A stretch of 64,000 nt of DNA from Megascapheus bottae (lineage: Eukaryota > Chordata > Mammalia > Rodentia > Geomyidae), in the NCBI GenBank assembly GCA_024803745.1, contig JANJXV010000016.1, positions 46,085,763-46,149,762 on the forward strand. The letters run 5' to 3'. This document shows, piece by piece, positions 33,535 through 45,904 of the stretch. Every line of letters begins with the position of its first letter. Positions within the stretch are counted from its first letter, which is position 1. The notes under the pieces were generated by a model, which saw nothing but the letters and a program-made list of their open reading frames with translations, searched no databases and was not told where the DNA came from. The translations under genes and the position numbers were made by a program.

Positions 33535-35042
33535 CAAAACATAAAATAAAAAAAAAATGAAACGGTATGTTCATAGACAGAAATATTATGAAGCGAAAAG
33601 AATAGATGTTTTAAAAAACAGTTAAAGCCGCAGGGAAGTCTTTATCAAATGTGAGGACAGATTATAACGCTAAATGTTGTGATCCTATATAGGTCAAAAG
33701 TTGCTTTGGCACAGCATAGCAGAAAGATGTAAGGGTAAGGCTGGAAATCCTGTCTGAGACAGAAGTCTAGCAGATCATGAAAGTAGCCTGCTGGGCCTAA
33801 GTAGTTTTATGATATACTTGTTCCTGCTCCTGAAGATGTCCTTGAGTCAGCAACATCTGTGGTCCAGGGAGCCACTGGATATCAGACTCCAGGCCTTAGG
33901 CGACTAATGTGCCTCCTTGTAAGATATACCAATCACTGTACTTTGAAGACTGAAAACCAGGGCAACAACCTAGTAAGCATCTTGTTAGTGATAGATGTAT
34001 GGGCTGGCTTTGGGTATTTGTCTCAGAAAAATTCTAGCCACGCCTGGCTATGAGCTGGAGGAGTAATGGTGCTGAATAAACAATCCATCTTCCCAGGACT
34101 GAAGTCTTCTGCCCAGCAGGAAGTCTAGCAGCAACAATCACACATGCGAAAGTGTGATTACAAACTGATGAACATTAACAAAAGACTGAAGAACTCAGGT
34201 CCTAATTTAAAGTGGGTGTATAAGAAAAAGGAGTAATCCGCTGAGATGAGGAGGAAGGTCAAGGATAAGCAAAGGGAGCCTGGGCAGCCCTGGGACAAAA
34301 GCAAAACAAGCTTGACACAGAAAACTCTGTAATATAGGAAGTGATGCAGAGAGACACAGCACAGCTGATATCAACATGTGCTAAGACCCTGGAATGTCTC
34401 TGACTCTCCCACTACTCATGAAAGTAGATCTTCCTCCAGAGGAAAGAGGGTGTCATATCTCACTCCCCAGCTGTAACCAGGCACAAGCAGGGATGAGACT
34501 TGCCTTCTATTGTTGTACTGCTCAGGACACAGTCTCTGTTGGGAAGATGATAGAGCATGGACCATAGCCAAGTCCACATCTTTCTTGGCTGTGAAGTGGG
34601 TATATAAGCTTCCTTAGACTTCTGAGTGACAAAACCAAAGAGTGTGTGCATGCACCTGGAAGGAACTCTACGTAGGAAAAGATTGCCATGGGTCTGAAAA
34701 GGAACACAGTCTGCCATCCCAGCAAGGTATTTGCTAAAGCTTGGGACTCAGCAGTGGTGTGTTACAGGATGACTTCCTGGAAGGCAAGCTGGAATCCTGT
34801 TTAAAACTGGGCCACAGGCCATGACTCAGGTCGGGTGGGGCCTGGCCCTTCCTGTCCCCCATCTACCCACTGAAATCCAGAGTGATGATAGCACAGCTGT
34901 TACACCTGTAGTACTGCTTGGACTAGCAGTACATGGTACACAGACTTCTCTGGGCAGAGAGCCAGATCATCTGGGCCCAGCTTACCTGTGAGAGGGGTCA
35001 GACCTGGGCTCCCGCTCAAACACGTGCTTTATCCTCTGAAAT
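33535..35042. other. Unassigned intronic sequence
   Basis: Nothing recognised. Confidence 0.45.
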
Positions 35043-35054
35043 AAGAACTGCCAT

Positions 35055-35298
35055 GGGGCCGGGTGCAGTGGCTCACACCTGTAATCCTAGCTACTCAGGA
35101 GGCTGAGATCTGAGGATAAATGTTCAAAGCTAGCCCCGGCACAAAAGAACCTGAGACTCTTATCTCCAGTTAACCTCTAGAAAACGGGAAGTGGGGCTTG
35201 ACTCAAGGGTAGGGTGGTAGCCTTGAGCTGCAGAGCTCAGGGATAGTGCCCATGCGGACCTTAAGCCCCATGACCCACCAAAAAAAAAAAAAAAAAAA
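35055..35298 (+). mobile_element. B1-dID-like SINE
   Basis: Near-consensus; A tail of about 20; flanks aagaactgccat (35043) and aagaactgctat (35299). Confidence 0.94.
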
Positions 35299-35310
35299 AA
35301 GAACTGCTAT

Positions 35311-38300
35311 AGCAGGCCTCTATAGGACTGAGAATGTAGGTCCAGTAGATATGACAAAGTGACTGCCAGGTAGCTTTCAAGAAACAGGAAGAGAGTTCTG
35401 AAGCAATGACAGGTATGGACAAGAGGGGCTGACAGGTATGAACAAAGTAGAGCTGCTCAGGAAGTGGACACAGGGCACAAAAACTCTCTAGAGCTGGGAA
35501 ATGGCCTGGGTACAGTCATGGGTGTGAATACAGCTACTCATCTGTCTCTACCTCTCTGACACTTTTCTGAAACAAATCCATAGCTGGAACCCTGGCCCAC
35601 AAAAGCAAAATGTCACATTCCCGCCTGTGCTCATGATACATGGAAGAGTCCAGTAGGTGGTTCTCAGGCTGGGAACTGCTGAAGGGCTTAAGGGGTACAG
35701 GTTGGGTCAGGGTGACTTATAGACACAGGTTCAGGCAACCCAGTCATGTCAGGAATCATCAGTCTCTAGAGTCAACACACCAAGCTCCAGTCGTGTACTG
35801 TAACTGTGAGGAATGTACTGAACATCTCTGAACCTCCTGGATAAACAAGAGAATGAACACATTCCTCACAGGTCTTCTGGAAACCCTATAGGACATGAGG
35901 GTGTGCCTATGCTCACATAGTGGGAAAGGAGATCCATCCACATTCACACAGGGCTGGGGTGGGCGTGGGGAGACTTGCACAGTGCAGAGGGTGGCAATAC
36001 CTCCCTGCTCTCACAGGGCCCTCATCCTCTGCAGGCCCAGAGAAGTGAAGCCTTACAGGGATGCCGCTGAGCCCTCTTGGACAGCCAGATTTGTAAACTT
36101 CAATGGGCATTTATGGCCTTACATATTTGTTCTTGCTTATGCTGTGGGCTAGGCATGGCCCCTAGTCAGCTGACCCATACTTCCTAACTTCAAAGAAGCC
36201 TGGTTTCTTAGGTCTGCATGTCCCTAACATTGCTGAAGAAGGCTATTCCCCAAGGCCATCTAAAAAATAAAATAATCTTATTATCCATGACAGACAAGAA
36301 CCTGCAGCTCTGTGAGCTATCCCCCACATCTGTTCACTCAGTAGACCTATGCTGAGTGATCTGCCCATGCTATTGCCTCAGGGCCCACTGGTGCTGTGGC
36401 TCCTACACGGGAGCTTGTGGTGGTGTTGCAGAAGGAAGTGAGTGAGGTACAAGCCACACTGCACCCACAGTCTGTACTCCCTGTATCACATAACAGATAT
36501 ATAGTGCCCAGGGCCAAAGCACAAAGCACTCACAACATGCTCATGGAAATGATCAAAGTTCTAGGCTGCTGAGGAAGGGAATCTCTCAGGATGCAGGAGG
36601 CCATTTAGGAAGCCCAGCCCAAAGCCCACATCCGGGAGATACAGTGGAGGGAGTAAATGGACACTGACCTCAGAACAGACAGGTGTTGCCTGTTTCCAGG
36701 AGGTAAATGCACGGATCATAGACTAGATGGTGCAGGACAGTGTGGTAACTCAAAATATGGACTCTAACACACATGGCTTAGTAGCTCTGTCATAAATTTA
36801 TGGCCTGGTTGAACTTTAGGACCTTGTCTCCACAGCAGGGAAACTGTTTATGCTGTGAAGAGTCATGAGCAGTAACAGAAACCAATGTGCCAATTATTAA
36901 GCATGAGGTCTGGAACAAATGCTGCCCAAGACTATAACCACTAGATTTCATGGACACTTTTGAGAAGACACCACACCCCAGCACTTTCCTTCACATGATA
37001 TTTCTGGGTGACAGCTTCTCACATGGGCCTCATCAGTGAGGGGGTCCCACAAAAGCAGGTTCCAACTAAGCACTAAGAAGTGCTAATTCTGGGCCAGTCA
37101 GTGTGGTCACTGCACCTCAGTTCCCACACAGCCTCATCCCAATGAGGCATGGGTCCAACAAAGCTACACATCTAGGAAACAGTAGGTACAGGCAACTACG
37201 AGGTCATGGGAAGACCCTGTGAAGGTTCAAGGAAGTCCATCTCCTGAGAAGAGGGTGGAGTTTCTTCAACATACTGCTTCTTACCACAGTAGCACCTTGA
37301 CATCTGTGGCTACTGTCTGCTAGACTCACAGGTCACCTTCCAGCAAACAGCATGGTCATGCAGTTTCTATATTAAACCTAGTGCCTTGAGGTGACCAGGA
37401 TTCCCATCCTCAGTACCAACCTCTCAGGTCCAGTAACCTCTTCCTGCAGTGCATCTACTATCCCCTTCTCGTTCCTGCAGAAGTACAGTGCTGATGGGTC
37501 CAAAGTTGCCTAAGGTCACAGGGACGGATGCATCTCCTCTGCCTCATGAGGGACTAACCTGCAGGCAGAGGAGTTTGTTTTGACCCATGGCACTAACTTT
37601 CTATTTCAGATCAGCAAGGGAGTGGGACCAGCATAGCAGCTGGAGGGGGAAACCAGTGGCTCAGGCCAGGGAGAACAGGATTCTAATACTACTTCCATTT
37701 CCAAATTCCCCACAACTGATCCCCTAAAAACCAACAGCATATACAGACTCCAAATTTCTGTCACAGCTTCTCTGAGGGTCTTTCCACAACTGCACATGTC
37801 TCCCTGAAAGCCACCTGAAAGGCAGCATTCTGTTCCCAGGTACTGTAGTTCTGTCTTGTCTTAGAAGTAGAGGCAGAGAGGGATCTGTGTCCAAGGACTG
37901 CATGATTCATGATCTACCTTTGATAAGCACAGTGATGAAATAAAATAGAAAATAAATGGTATCTCAATAGGCAAGACTTCCCACAGTGTTCTTCTATACT
38001 CACAAGGCACAGAAACTCAACACCCTGGAGCTTGTGTGTGTGGAGCTTCCCGAGGCAGCCATGGCTTACCTTTGCAGGGAAGGCTGGGTAGAAGCTCTTG
38101 GCTCTACAGGCTTCTATGAGGCTTCATATGTGAGGCTGCTATGGGGCCTTGATTCCCCATGCACAATTCAGGTTCTCTTTGCAAATGAGGACTGCGCACT
38201 TATACATTGACTTGGCACCACAGAGAGATGCTCACTGATCTGCCAAGTTGTGTTTAGACTGGTCCTCATTCGTCTCATGTCCCAGTTTGCCCTACAACCC

Positions 38301-39545
38301 TCCCCCCCAGCCCAGCACAGGACCCCTGCAGGGAGCTGCTGCTGTGGACTAATGGACAGCTAATGAAATGTGGAAAAACAATCATTCAATCATATGATCA
38401 AGTGAAAAGCTATAATGGCTTCTTCATACATTTGCAGTGGGAACCCTAAATTCTGCCCAACGAGAAACTAATTTACTTTATTAATAATCTCAACACATAA
38501 CTTAATAAATTTGATTCACATACTCCACAACTCCTAAGCCTCCTAAGCTCCCATCCTGCTCCATTCTAAATCCAGGAAAGTCACCGTCTGTGTACCTAGG
38601 GAAGGAACAGTGATAGTGCCAAGTGGCAGTTGATTAAGATCACCCTATCAGCAGTGTGTGTGTGCCATTTACTACCAGAGGAACAGTACCATGGAACTGG
38701 TGAAGGGTATTCTGTGAGGTTCCTAAAGGCATGTGCCATCCAGGATATGGACTGTGATGTCTAAGACAACCACGCTCACCAGGGCCAAATGCTGGAAACA
38801 TACACCTTTTCCTCAGAGAAGGAAACAACAGAAATAAGATCCAGAGAGGATATAGCAAATCACACACATTAGGCCAAATGGAAGACCTCCACTACAATGG
38901 CACCACCACAATCTGGTACTGTCTTGGCTTGCTGGAAGGTCACTGGATGGACTGGGGAGGGAGACAAAGTAGTAATTTAATCTGGGCTGAGCCACACAGG
39001 AGGGCCGGTCCTTTAGGCCCTACACTACACTAATGGAGTTTGTAAACTCTTTAAGCATCAAAAGGCCTCTTTTTCTCTAAATAACATGCTACACTACAGA
39101 ATAGCAGAGATGCTGAGGGTGAGTGGAGTGCACCTCTCGACCTAGATGCCAAAAGCAACAGGAAAGGGATGGCAGACAAGGGAGGGAAGCTGAACCAGGA
39201 TGCAAGAAAGCCACAGCTCTTCCTAGGAGCCTGTGAATGCTAGAAAGGAATTGGTGGTACTAGGAGGCCAGGCAAGTGGGTAATGCTGAATCTGGAGATG
39301 CAGAGCTGCCACAAACATAACAGTAAGTAAACCAGGGGACAGACATCAGTGGAAATAACAACATGAATTTTTACTATCTTATGTTTCTAGTTTGTTTGGC
39401 TCCTCTTCTCCCAGCTTCCACCACTGCCCCATATATTATTTGCTTTTCCAGGCACAGAGGGGAAAGACTAGTGCCTCTTTCTGTGATGACCTAATCCACT
39501 ACAAATCAAGGATCTGCTACCTTCTTCAAAAAAGTATTTTCTCAG
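35311..39545. other. Unassigned intronic sequence
   Basis: The longest stretch in the window without a clear SINE (about 4.2 kb), apart from a weak MIR candidate near 36.7 kb. Confidence 0.5.
36725..36850 (+). mobile_element. Possible MIR fragment
   Basis: tatggactctaacacacatgg, agtagctctgtcat and a following ttgaactttagg stretch resemble a decayed MIR in head-first order. Confidence 0.3.
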
Positions 39546-39890
39546 CCTAGCACTGGTGGCTTATACCTAATCTTAGCTACTCATGTGGCTGAGATCTGAG
39601 GGTCTAGGTTCTAAGGCAGCTGGGACAGGAAAGTCCGTGAGCCTCATCTCCAATAAGAAGAAGAAGAGGAGGAGGAGGGGGAGGAGGAGGAGGAGAAAGG
39701 GAGGGGGAGGGAGTAAGGAGGAAAAGGAGAAATAGAAATAGCAGCAGTGGTAGCTGCTGCCATCAGAAGTGGCACTGTGGCACTGTGGCTCAAGTGGCAG
39801 AGCACTTACTTACCTTGAGTGAAAGAAGCTCAGGGGGCATTGCCCAGGTCCAGAGTTGAAGCCCTAGGACCATTAAAAAAAAAAAAAGGA
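39546..39890 (+). mobile_element. B1-dID-like SINE with an internal purine microsatellite
   Basis: Left half to the tctccaat linker, then about 85 bp of (GAA/GGA)n (39653-39737), then the right half and A tail. The microsatellite lies in the middle of the element, not its tail. Confidence 0.85.
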
Positions 39891-39904
39891 CAAACAAAAT
39901 AAAC

Positions 39905-40137
39905 TATTTTCTTGAATGAAAAAAAGAAGTGTGGGAGGATACAAACAATTCTTCAATGTATACATGTGAAAATAGAACTAAGAAAATTGAGGGGATGGTG
40001 GGGTTGAGAGAGATGTGGAAGAATGATGCAAGGAGTGACACTACACAAGACATGTTGCATTGTACTTGTAACCTAACAAGGTGAACTGAGCTCCTTTGTA
40101 CAGCCACTTAAAGATAATAAAATTTTTTTAAAATCTT
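39905..40137 (+). mobile_element. Younger L1 3' UTR end
   Basis: A block containing gttgcattgtacttgtaacc and ctcctttgtacagcc ends in gataataaaatttttttaaa, like 3' ends of L1s in squirrel-related and other rodents. It is 5'-truncated to about 230 bp and sits directly before a SINE. Confidence 0.6.
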
Positions 40138-40155
40138 AAAAAAAAAAGGTGTCTT

Positions 40156-40347
40156 GGCCGGGAGCGTGGCCTAATGGTAGAGTGCTTGCCTAGCATGCAC
40201 AAAACCCTGAGTTCAATTCCTCAGTACCACATATACAGAAAAAGCCACAAGTGGTGCTATGGCTCCAGAGGTAAGGTGCTGGCCTTGAGAAAGTCCAAGG
40301 ACAGTACTCAGGCCCTGAGTTCAAGCTCCCGGACTGGCAAAAAACAA
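40156..40347 (+). mobile_element. IDL-Geo type SINE
   Basis: Directly follows the A tail of an L1 3' end, from ggccgggagcgtgg to ggactggc. Confidence 0.9.
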
Positions 40348-40982
40348 AAGAAAAAACCTAACAGACCCTTCCTAAAGCAGTATTTACCAGGAAAATCTAG
40401 TAGATCTAATTTGAATTTAATTCATTGAACACTGATTGAGAACTTAAATGCTGGATGTTTAAGTTTTTTCTTGAAGCATATGATGGAAGTACACAAGAAA
40501 TGATACCCATGTTGAGCATGCTCAACTTGATACACATGTGAGTGAAGGATTAAGAAGCCCCCAAAAAGGAAAAACCATAGCCACTTTTAGAACTGATCTG
40601 AGACCTGGCCCAGAGACCTCATGACAGGTATCCTTGACTCTGTAAATGCAGAAAATAGACAAGGGTATCCCAAGAGGCCAAACACATTGACTAGTCCTGC
40701 TGGATAGTCCAGCAGAACCTGGACTTGTGGATATCAAGACAAAGTACCCTAGCACTCCATCCAAATCTACTCACCTGACAATGGTGGGGACAGGGTCTGC
40801 CTTGTAGGCCAGCATAGACTTCATGCCTAACAAAGAATAGCTGCTCAGTAAAAGAGTGAATAAACATTTGGATGGGGATAGATGGGGTCAGAGTTTTATG
40901 AACAGCTAGCTACTCAATAAAGGGCGTTCCTTGAGACTTTGTAGCAAGATTATTCTATTGTGGTTTAGAAAGAAAGGAAGGG
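40348..40982. other. Unassigned intronic sequence
   Basis: Nothing recognised. Confidence 0.5.
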
Positions 40983-41212
40983 GAGCCTCAAGGGTGGCCT
41001 AGTGGTAAAGTGCTTGCCTAGTATGCACAAAGCCCTGTGTTCAACTTATTGGACCACATACACAGAAAAACGCCAGAAGTGGGGCTGTGGTCTCAAGTGG
41101 TAGAGGCTATGCTCTGGTCATGAGTTCAAGTTCCAGGACTGACAAAAAAAAAAAAGGAAAGAGGGAGGGAGGGAGGAAGGAGAGAGAGAGAGGGGCGGGG
41201 GAGGGAGACAGA
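40983..41212 (+). mobile_element. IDL-Geo type SINE with purine tail
   Basis: Right monomer missing its centre; tail passes from A12 into (GGGA)n/(GA)n to 41212. Confidence 0.82.
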
Positions 41213-41708
41213 GTGTTACTACTGCTCAATGTCCCTTGTATACAATGGGGGCAATAAGCCAGCTAATCCATCTCACAGGTCATAACAAGGATCAATGAAC
41301 CACAATATATTTGGAATGGTCTGACATATCTGTCAGATATGATGGGGAATTAAATAGATTAAGAAATGTTCAAGAATACAACCTCTGTTCAGTGTGCAGT
41401 GTGCAATCTGAATCATGCTCTACCTCCCCAAAGAGCCCAGGTCACCCTTGGAGCGAGCTCTGACCTGACATATGCTGGGAAGAGAAGCTGGTGAGGTACA
41501 AAGGAGCAGAGCACGTCCCTCAGGTCTCAGGTTCATCAGACTATTGAAATCTCTTGAGAGGAAGTGACAAACTAGTAAACATGTGAATATGACACAGACA
41601 GAGCCAACTGGAAAAGTCTAATCTGGCAGGTTCTGGTGCTGTCACTCTAACTTCCCTCCTAGCTGCCTCTAAAGATCTAGGATACACTTTAAGAAAAGTC
41701 AGGATTTG
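41213..41708. other. Unassigned intronic sequence
   Basis: Nothing recognised. Confidence 0.5.
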
Positions 41709-41945
41709 CTGGGCGTGGTGACTCTCACCTGGGCACAAAAGGACCTGAGACTCTTATCTCAAATTAACCTCTAAAAAACAGGGAGATGGGGCTTGGCTCA
41801 AGAGTAAGGCGATAGCGTTGAGCTGAAGAGCTCAGGGACAACACGCAGGCCCAGGAGAAGAGTGGTAGCCTTGAGCTGAAGAACTCAAGGACAGAGCCCA
41901 GGCCAAGTTCAAGCCCCATGACCCACAAAAAAAAAAAAAAGAAAA
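41709..41945 (+). mobile_element. B1-dID-like SINE with duplicated right half
   Basis: Short B1 half (internal deletion) and two successive copies of the gtagccttgagctgaaga block at about 41810 and 41862. Confidence 0.9.
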
Positions 41946-43515
41946 GAAAACTTGGGACTTGCCTCTTTCCTTTGTGCTAATTCTAGATATGATTTGCAGA
42001 TTAGAGTTTCTAAGACCTTGAATGGTTGCATCTCCCAATTCCTGATATCTTTCCCTTTCTAAAAATGGAGATAATTCCAGTCCAATATCTAAAATGCCCT
42101 GAGCCTCGGTTAGTTGCAGTGTCTCAGGATGTTATGTCACTACAGGCTTGACACCTAGAGAGGTAAGAAGCCATCTGGGGACGGTGACACCTTCAGTGCC
42201 ACCCTGCAAGTCTTCTCTGGATGTGATGTTCCCAAATCAAGCCACCTAACCTGTTTAAATAAATATATGCACAAATGCAACAAACTAGAACCTCAAGAGG
42301 GTGTAGCTGATACACAGGTGAGTCAAACCATGTCCAGACAGTTCTAATCTGGTCCATGGGATGCAAGTCTCCAATTACCCACAGGGAGGCCTAGACCTGG
42401 CTAAGGATCCATACCACGTGTGCCCCATGCTAAATAGAAAGGTGTGTCTCTGAAGAACTGTGGTGGCAAACAGTAACCTCAGCCAGAGATAAGGTCTTGG
42501 AGACCCGAGGAGACATGCTGACACAGAACACTGTATGCGTAGCTGCCCACAGAAGAACACGGACAGCCAAGCCTCCAAGGTGATCTTTATATGCAAATCA
42601 TCCCAAAGGGCCTATTTTAATGCCTGGGTTAAGCTTCTCTTGGGACGGGTACTACAGCTGCTCCAGAACTGTCTACACAGGGAGATTCAGCAGGATGAAA
42701 ACCTTTAGTATGTTATTCTCATAGATACTACGGGCACACAGAAGCCTCTGTTGTGTCAGCAATGACTTTGAACTTGCCCCAAACAGGAGTCTGGCACAAG
42801 TATCAAGACAGATGCCACAGAGGAGCAGAGAAGAATTGGACATAGAGACCTTGGCTTAGCGGCTGAGTCTTAGAGATAATCAGGTGGGCAAAGCCACAAA
42901 CCCTGGTTTAGGGGTACACAGCTAAGCTGGGTAAGGAATGACACCCCAGGATATGGAAATGAACTTGTGGCAATGATGCATCTGACTCTGGGGTTGCAAC
43001 ATGGCTGGGATGGGAGGACTGGTGTTCCTTTAGGTCTTTCAAGCACAAACAGATAATCATAATACTGAGTGAAAGGTCTTAATGGCAGATGCTTTCCATC
43101 TTATCAAATGAAAACTCATCTCCATTATTCTGTCCCTATATCCTCTCCCAGCACTGGCTTTTCTGCTACCGTTTCATGGTGGCCCAGGCATATTTTCTTC
43201 TTCCCCAACCTGAAACAGTTTCTTTTACCCACCTGCACTGTCCTGGCGTGGGTCTTATGAGAAGAGGGGCAAAAGCTAAAGGTAAGTGGGAAGAGCAGCC
43301 AGAATCAGGTAATCAGAAGTGTACTCTTGGTTTGGGGGAGACATGAGTTGCTGACATGAGGATATCTGGGGCAGTTTGAGGATGTGAGCTCCAGGTCCCT
43401 GTCCCCTCTGCACACTCAGCTGCTCAGGAACTGACTGTCTATGATGGATGGGTAATGACAATTCTGAGAGAACCAAGAAAGCTGTCAGACCAGGTATCTG
43501 AAAATGCCACCAGAG
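41946..43515. other. Unassigned intronic sequence
   Basis: Nothing recognised. Confidence 0.5.
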
Positions 43516-43722
43516 GGGCTGGGAGTTTGGCCTAGTGGTAGAGCGCTTTCTAGCATACACAAAGTCCTGGGTCCGATTCCTTGGTACCACATATATGAAG
43601 AAAGCTGGAAGTGGGGCTATGGCTCAAGAGGTAGAGCACTAGCCTTGAGGAAAGCCCAAGGATAGTGCTCAGGTCATGAGTTCAAGCCCCAAGACTGGCA
43701 AAAAAGAAAAGAAAAGAAAACT
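43516..43722 (+). mobile_element. IDL-Geo type SINE
   Basis: Complete, tail (GAAAA)n; flanks resemble gccaccaga / gcaccaga. Confidence 0.9.
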
Positions 43723-43794
43723 TGCACCAGAACCTCATCTGAAGCACTAAATTCCACCCCCCATGGCTGTGGCATTCTGTATTTTTTTAATATG

Positions 43795-43960
43795 CCCCGC
43801 ATTCCTTAACTCATTTCATTTTTGGAGGTAAATATCCATTATAATACCCATTTTACAGATGAGCTATCTAAGGCTCAAACTTGCATTATGTTCCTGAAAG
43901 CACACAGCTCCCTGACTGCTGTTTCCCCACAAGCAAACCCATAGTGCTACTGTGTTACAT
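43795..43960 (-). mobile_element. MIR, reverse
   Basis: ttccttaactcatttcatt, cccattttacagatgag, aaggctcaaact and aagcacacagctccctgac are the reverse-orientation MIR core and tRNA-related part, in order. Confidence 0.8.
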
Positions 43961-44789
43961 CTAAGTTACATGCAGTCCTCACTGTCAAGAAATGTTGCCT
44001 CCTGCACTGTGACAACAACCCTTCTGCAGACAGGGACTCTATGGTAACACAAAGCAACTAAAACGGAGTGAATGAGAGAGTGTGTACAACAGAAAAAGCC
44101 AAAACCCTCATGCTTAGTGGCTACTGTATGGAAGTGAAGAGATCAATCACTTCAGCCTTTTATTAGTTTTTGTAGGTCTTTCCTTCACAATCAATAACTG
44201 AATTGTATGTGAGTGTTTGGGATGTTCCTGGCTCCAGAAAGGATATGGGACGTTTGGGGGAAGGATAGGATTTTACTAGAAATGAGGAATTCAGAAAAAA
44301 TATCCCCTCCTCCCAAGATGAGGCAGAATCCCTGCAATTCACTGCAATGGGCTTGAAATGCACCCTTACTTTGGGACCTCCGGACTCCTTTCCATCCTCT
44401 GCAGACTCCTTGAAAATCCTACACAAAAGGACCCTTTCGAGTTGGTCAGTAATCCAGAAGGATATCCTGTCCTCAGATCCTGGGACAGGGTCAGGTCCGG
44501 TCAGGTCAGGACCCTGGTGGGTGGTCGGGTGGCCTGGTCCCTTTCCTACCCATCTGGCAGCTCTGCCATGCCTTGGTTTACTGAGATGAGGGAAGCACAG
44601 GGCCATTTGGCTCCTAGGCAGTAGTCAGAAAAGGACTAGAGCGACTCTCCTCACAGGACCTCAAGAAACTGAAGTTGCTCCTCAGCGGGCAGGGTCCTCC
44701 ACTAAGACCCACCCAGACAAAAGTGTCAGTATCACGACTGAAGCCTCCCCCGCAAAGGGCAGAAGCGCCAGATCCTATCCGCCAATTAC
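43961..44789. other. Shore of the PARD6G CpG island
   Basis: GC rises gradually; a short ggtcaggtccggtcaggtca repeat occurs near 44490. No exon recognised. Confidence 0.45.
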
Positions 44790-45617
44790 CCAGACGCGCA
44801 CCGAGACCCGCGTGTTGGGGCACGCTCATGCAGAGCGCAGGCAGCGGGAGGGGCTGGGGCGTGCCGGAGGGAGGGAGGGGGTGGTCTGGGTCTGGGCCCA
44901 GGTCCCGGGCGCGCCCAGTAGTGGGTAGTGGTCGGGGTGAGGACGCGCCGGCGCCTGGCCCGGGGGCGCGCCGGGCGCCTGGAGTCTAAGCTGGGGGTGC
45001 TCCTGGGAGAGATGTCTGTGTAGGGGCGTGCGGGAAGGGAGTGGGGTGGCTCATTTAGGCCAGGGGCAGGCCTGAGGGGTCTGGGCTGAGGGGTGCGGGC
45101 GCGCATGGGGCCTCGTACTCAGCGTTAGGTTGGGGCTGGGGGCAGGACTTGGGGCCCGGTTCAGGGGGCCAGTCCCAAGGATAACAAGGAGGTGGTGCGG
45201 CCAGGCCCTCCTTCATCCCAGGCCCCTAGAGGCCCCACTGCGGCCTCGAATCCGAGCAGCCCCCAGCCCTGATCGCCCCGGAAACGCGGTCCTCCCCTCC
45301 GGCGTCTGGCGCACCCGGGTCGCCTCTTGCTCGTGGAACAAAAGAGTAGCTCCGGGAGCGGGTCCCGAGCGAGCACTGCCTGTCGGATCCCCGGGCCTCC
45401 GCAGGACCCCTCCTGGCCAGCCGGGCTTTGTGTTAGTGCTGGGCGCGGGAAGGACGGCTGGGGACCCGAGCGCGCCCCCGGGACCTCGCGCAGCCCCGAG
45501 CGGCGGCGCGGGGCGCTCGAGTTCGAAAGTTGTCCCGGCACCCACCGCCCCCACGTTGCGCCAGCCTCCCGGCAGGGCGCCCCGCTCATCCTCCCGGGGA
45601 AGGGCCCGGGGACTTAC

Positions 45618-45689
45618 CTTGCTCTTGACTTCCACCGCGCCGCAGTCGTAGAAGCGCAGGGTCTGAGACTTGTGGAAACTACGGTTCAT
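45618..45689 (-). CDS. PARD6G: PARD6G exon 1, coding part (residues 1-24)
   Basis: PARD6G (PAR-6 gamma) is a scaffold of the PAR3-PAR6-aPKC-CDC42 complex that sets apical-basal polarity and helps tight-junction assembly at the cell cortex. Reading the minus strand, an ATG at 45689 opens 24 codons starting [15 protein letters not shown], the N terminus I know for PAR6 gamma and unlike PAR6 alpha or beta. The exon ends EVKSK at a strong donor (AAG|gtaagt, boundary 45618/45617) in phase 0. Residue Lys22 aligns with PAR6-alpha Lys19, the basic residue that contacts the acidic motif of atypical PKC, so exon 1 supplies a key residue of the PB1 domain. The exon lies in a CpG island, with no TATA box obvious upstream. 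The open frame continues to 45213 past the donor, but that part is intron. Identification is firm; the 5' UTR length and transcription start are not visible. Confidence 0.95.
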
Positions 45690-45904
45690 GATTTCGGCCC
45701 CGCTCAGCCTCAGCTTCGCCCTCGCGGCTCAGGGGCCACAGAACGGCTCTAGGGGCAAAGCTCCCAGCCGTCTTCCCGGGCCCCGGGCGCCAGCCCCCGG
45801 CCCGCGCTCACTCGGGTGCCCCGCGGCTCTGCGTGCAGCGGGCCAGAGCTGAGCTGGCCGCGCGCCTCCCGTACTCCTGGGGCCGCGCTGGGGAGGAGCT
45901 CGCG

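Larger units (their letters stand above)
23133..45617 (-). other. PARD6G: PARD6G intron 1
   Basis: This 22,485-bp intron is bounded by gtaagt at the exon 1 side and a pyrimidine tract plus ag at the exon 2 side. Its exon 1-proximal 0.8 kb is CpG island. The rest is repeats, listed separately, and unassigned sequence. I see no further exon with a convincing coding signature on either strand. Confidence 0.9.

Noticed and set aside
44163..44606. A 147-codon minus-strand frame just inside intron 1
   Set aside because: No recognisable domain, lies on the CpG-island shore, and no acceptor/donor pair places it in PARD6G.
45130..45752. Frames of 141-173 codons around PARD6G exon 1
   Set aside because: Explained by CpG-island composition. 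Only the first 24 codons of the minus-strand frame, up to the gtaagt donor, match a known protein.
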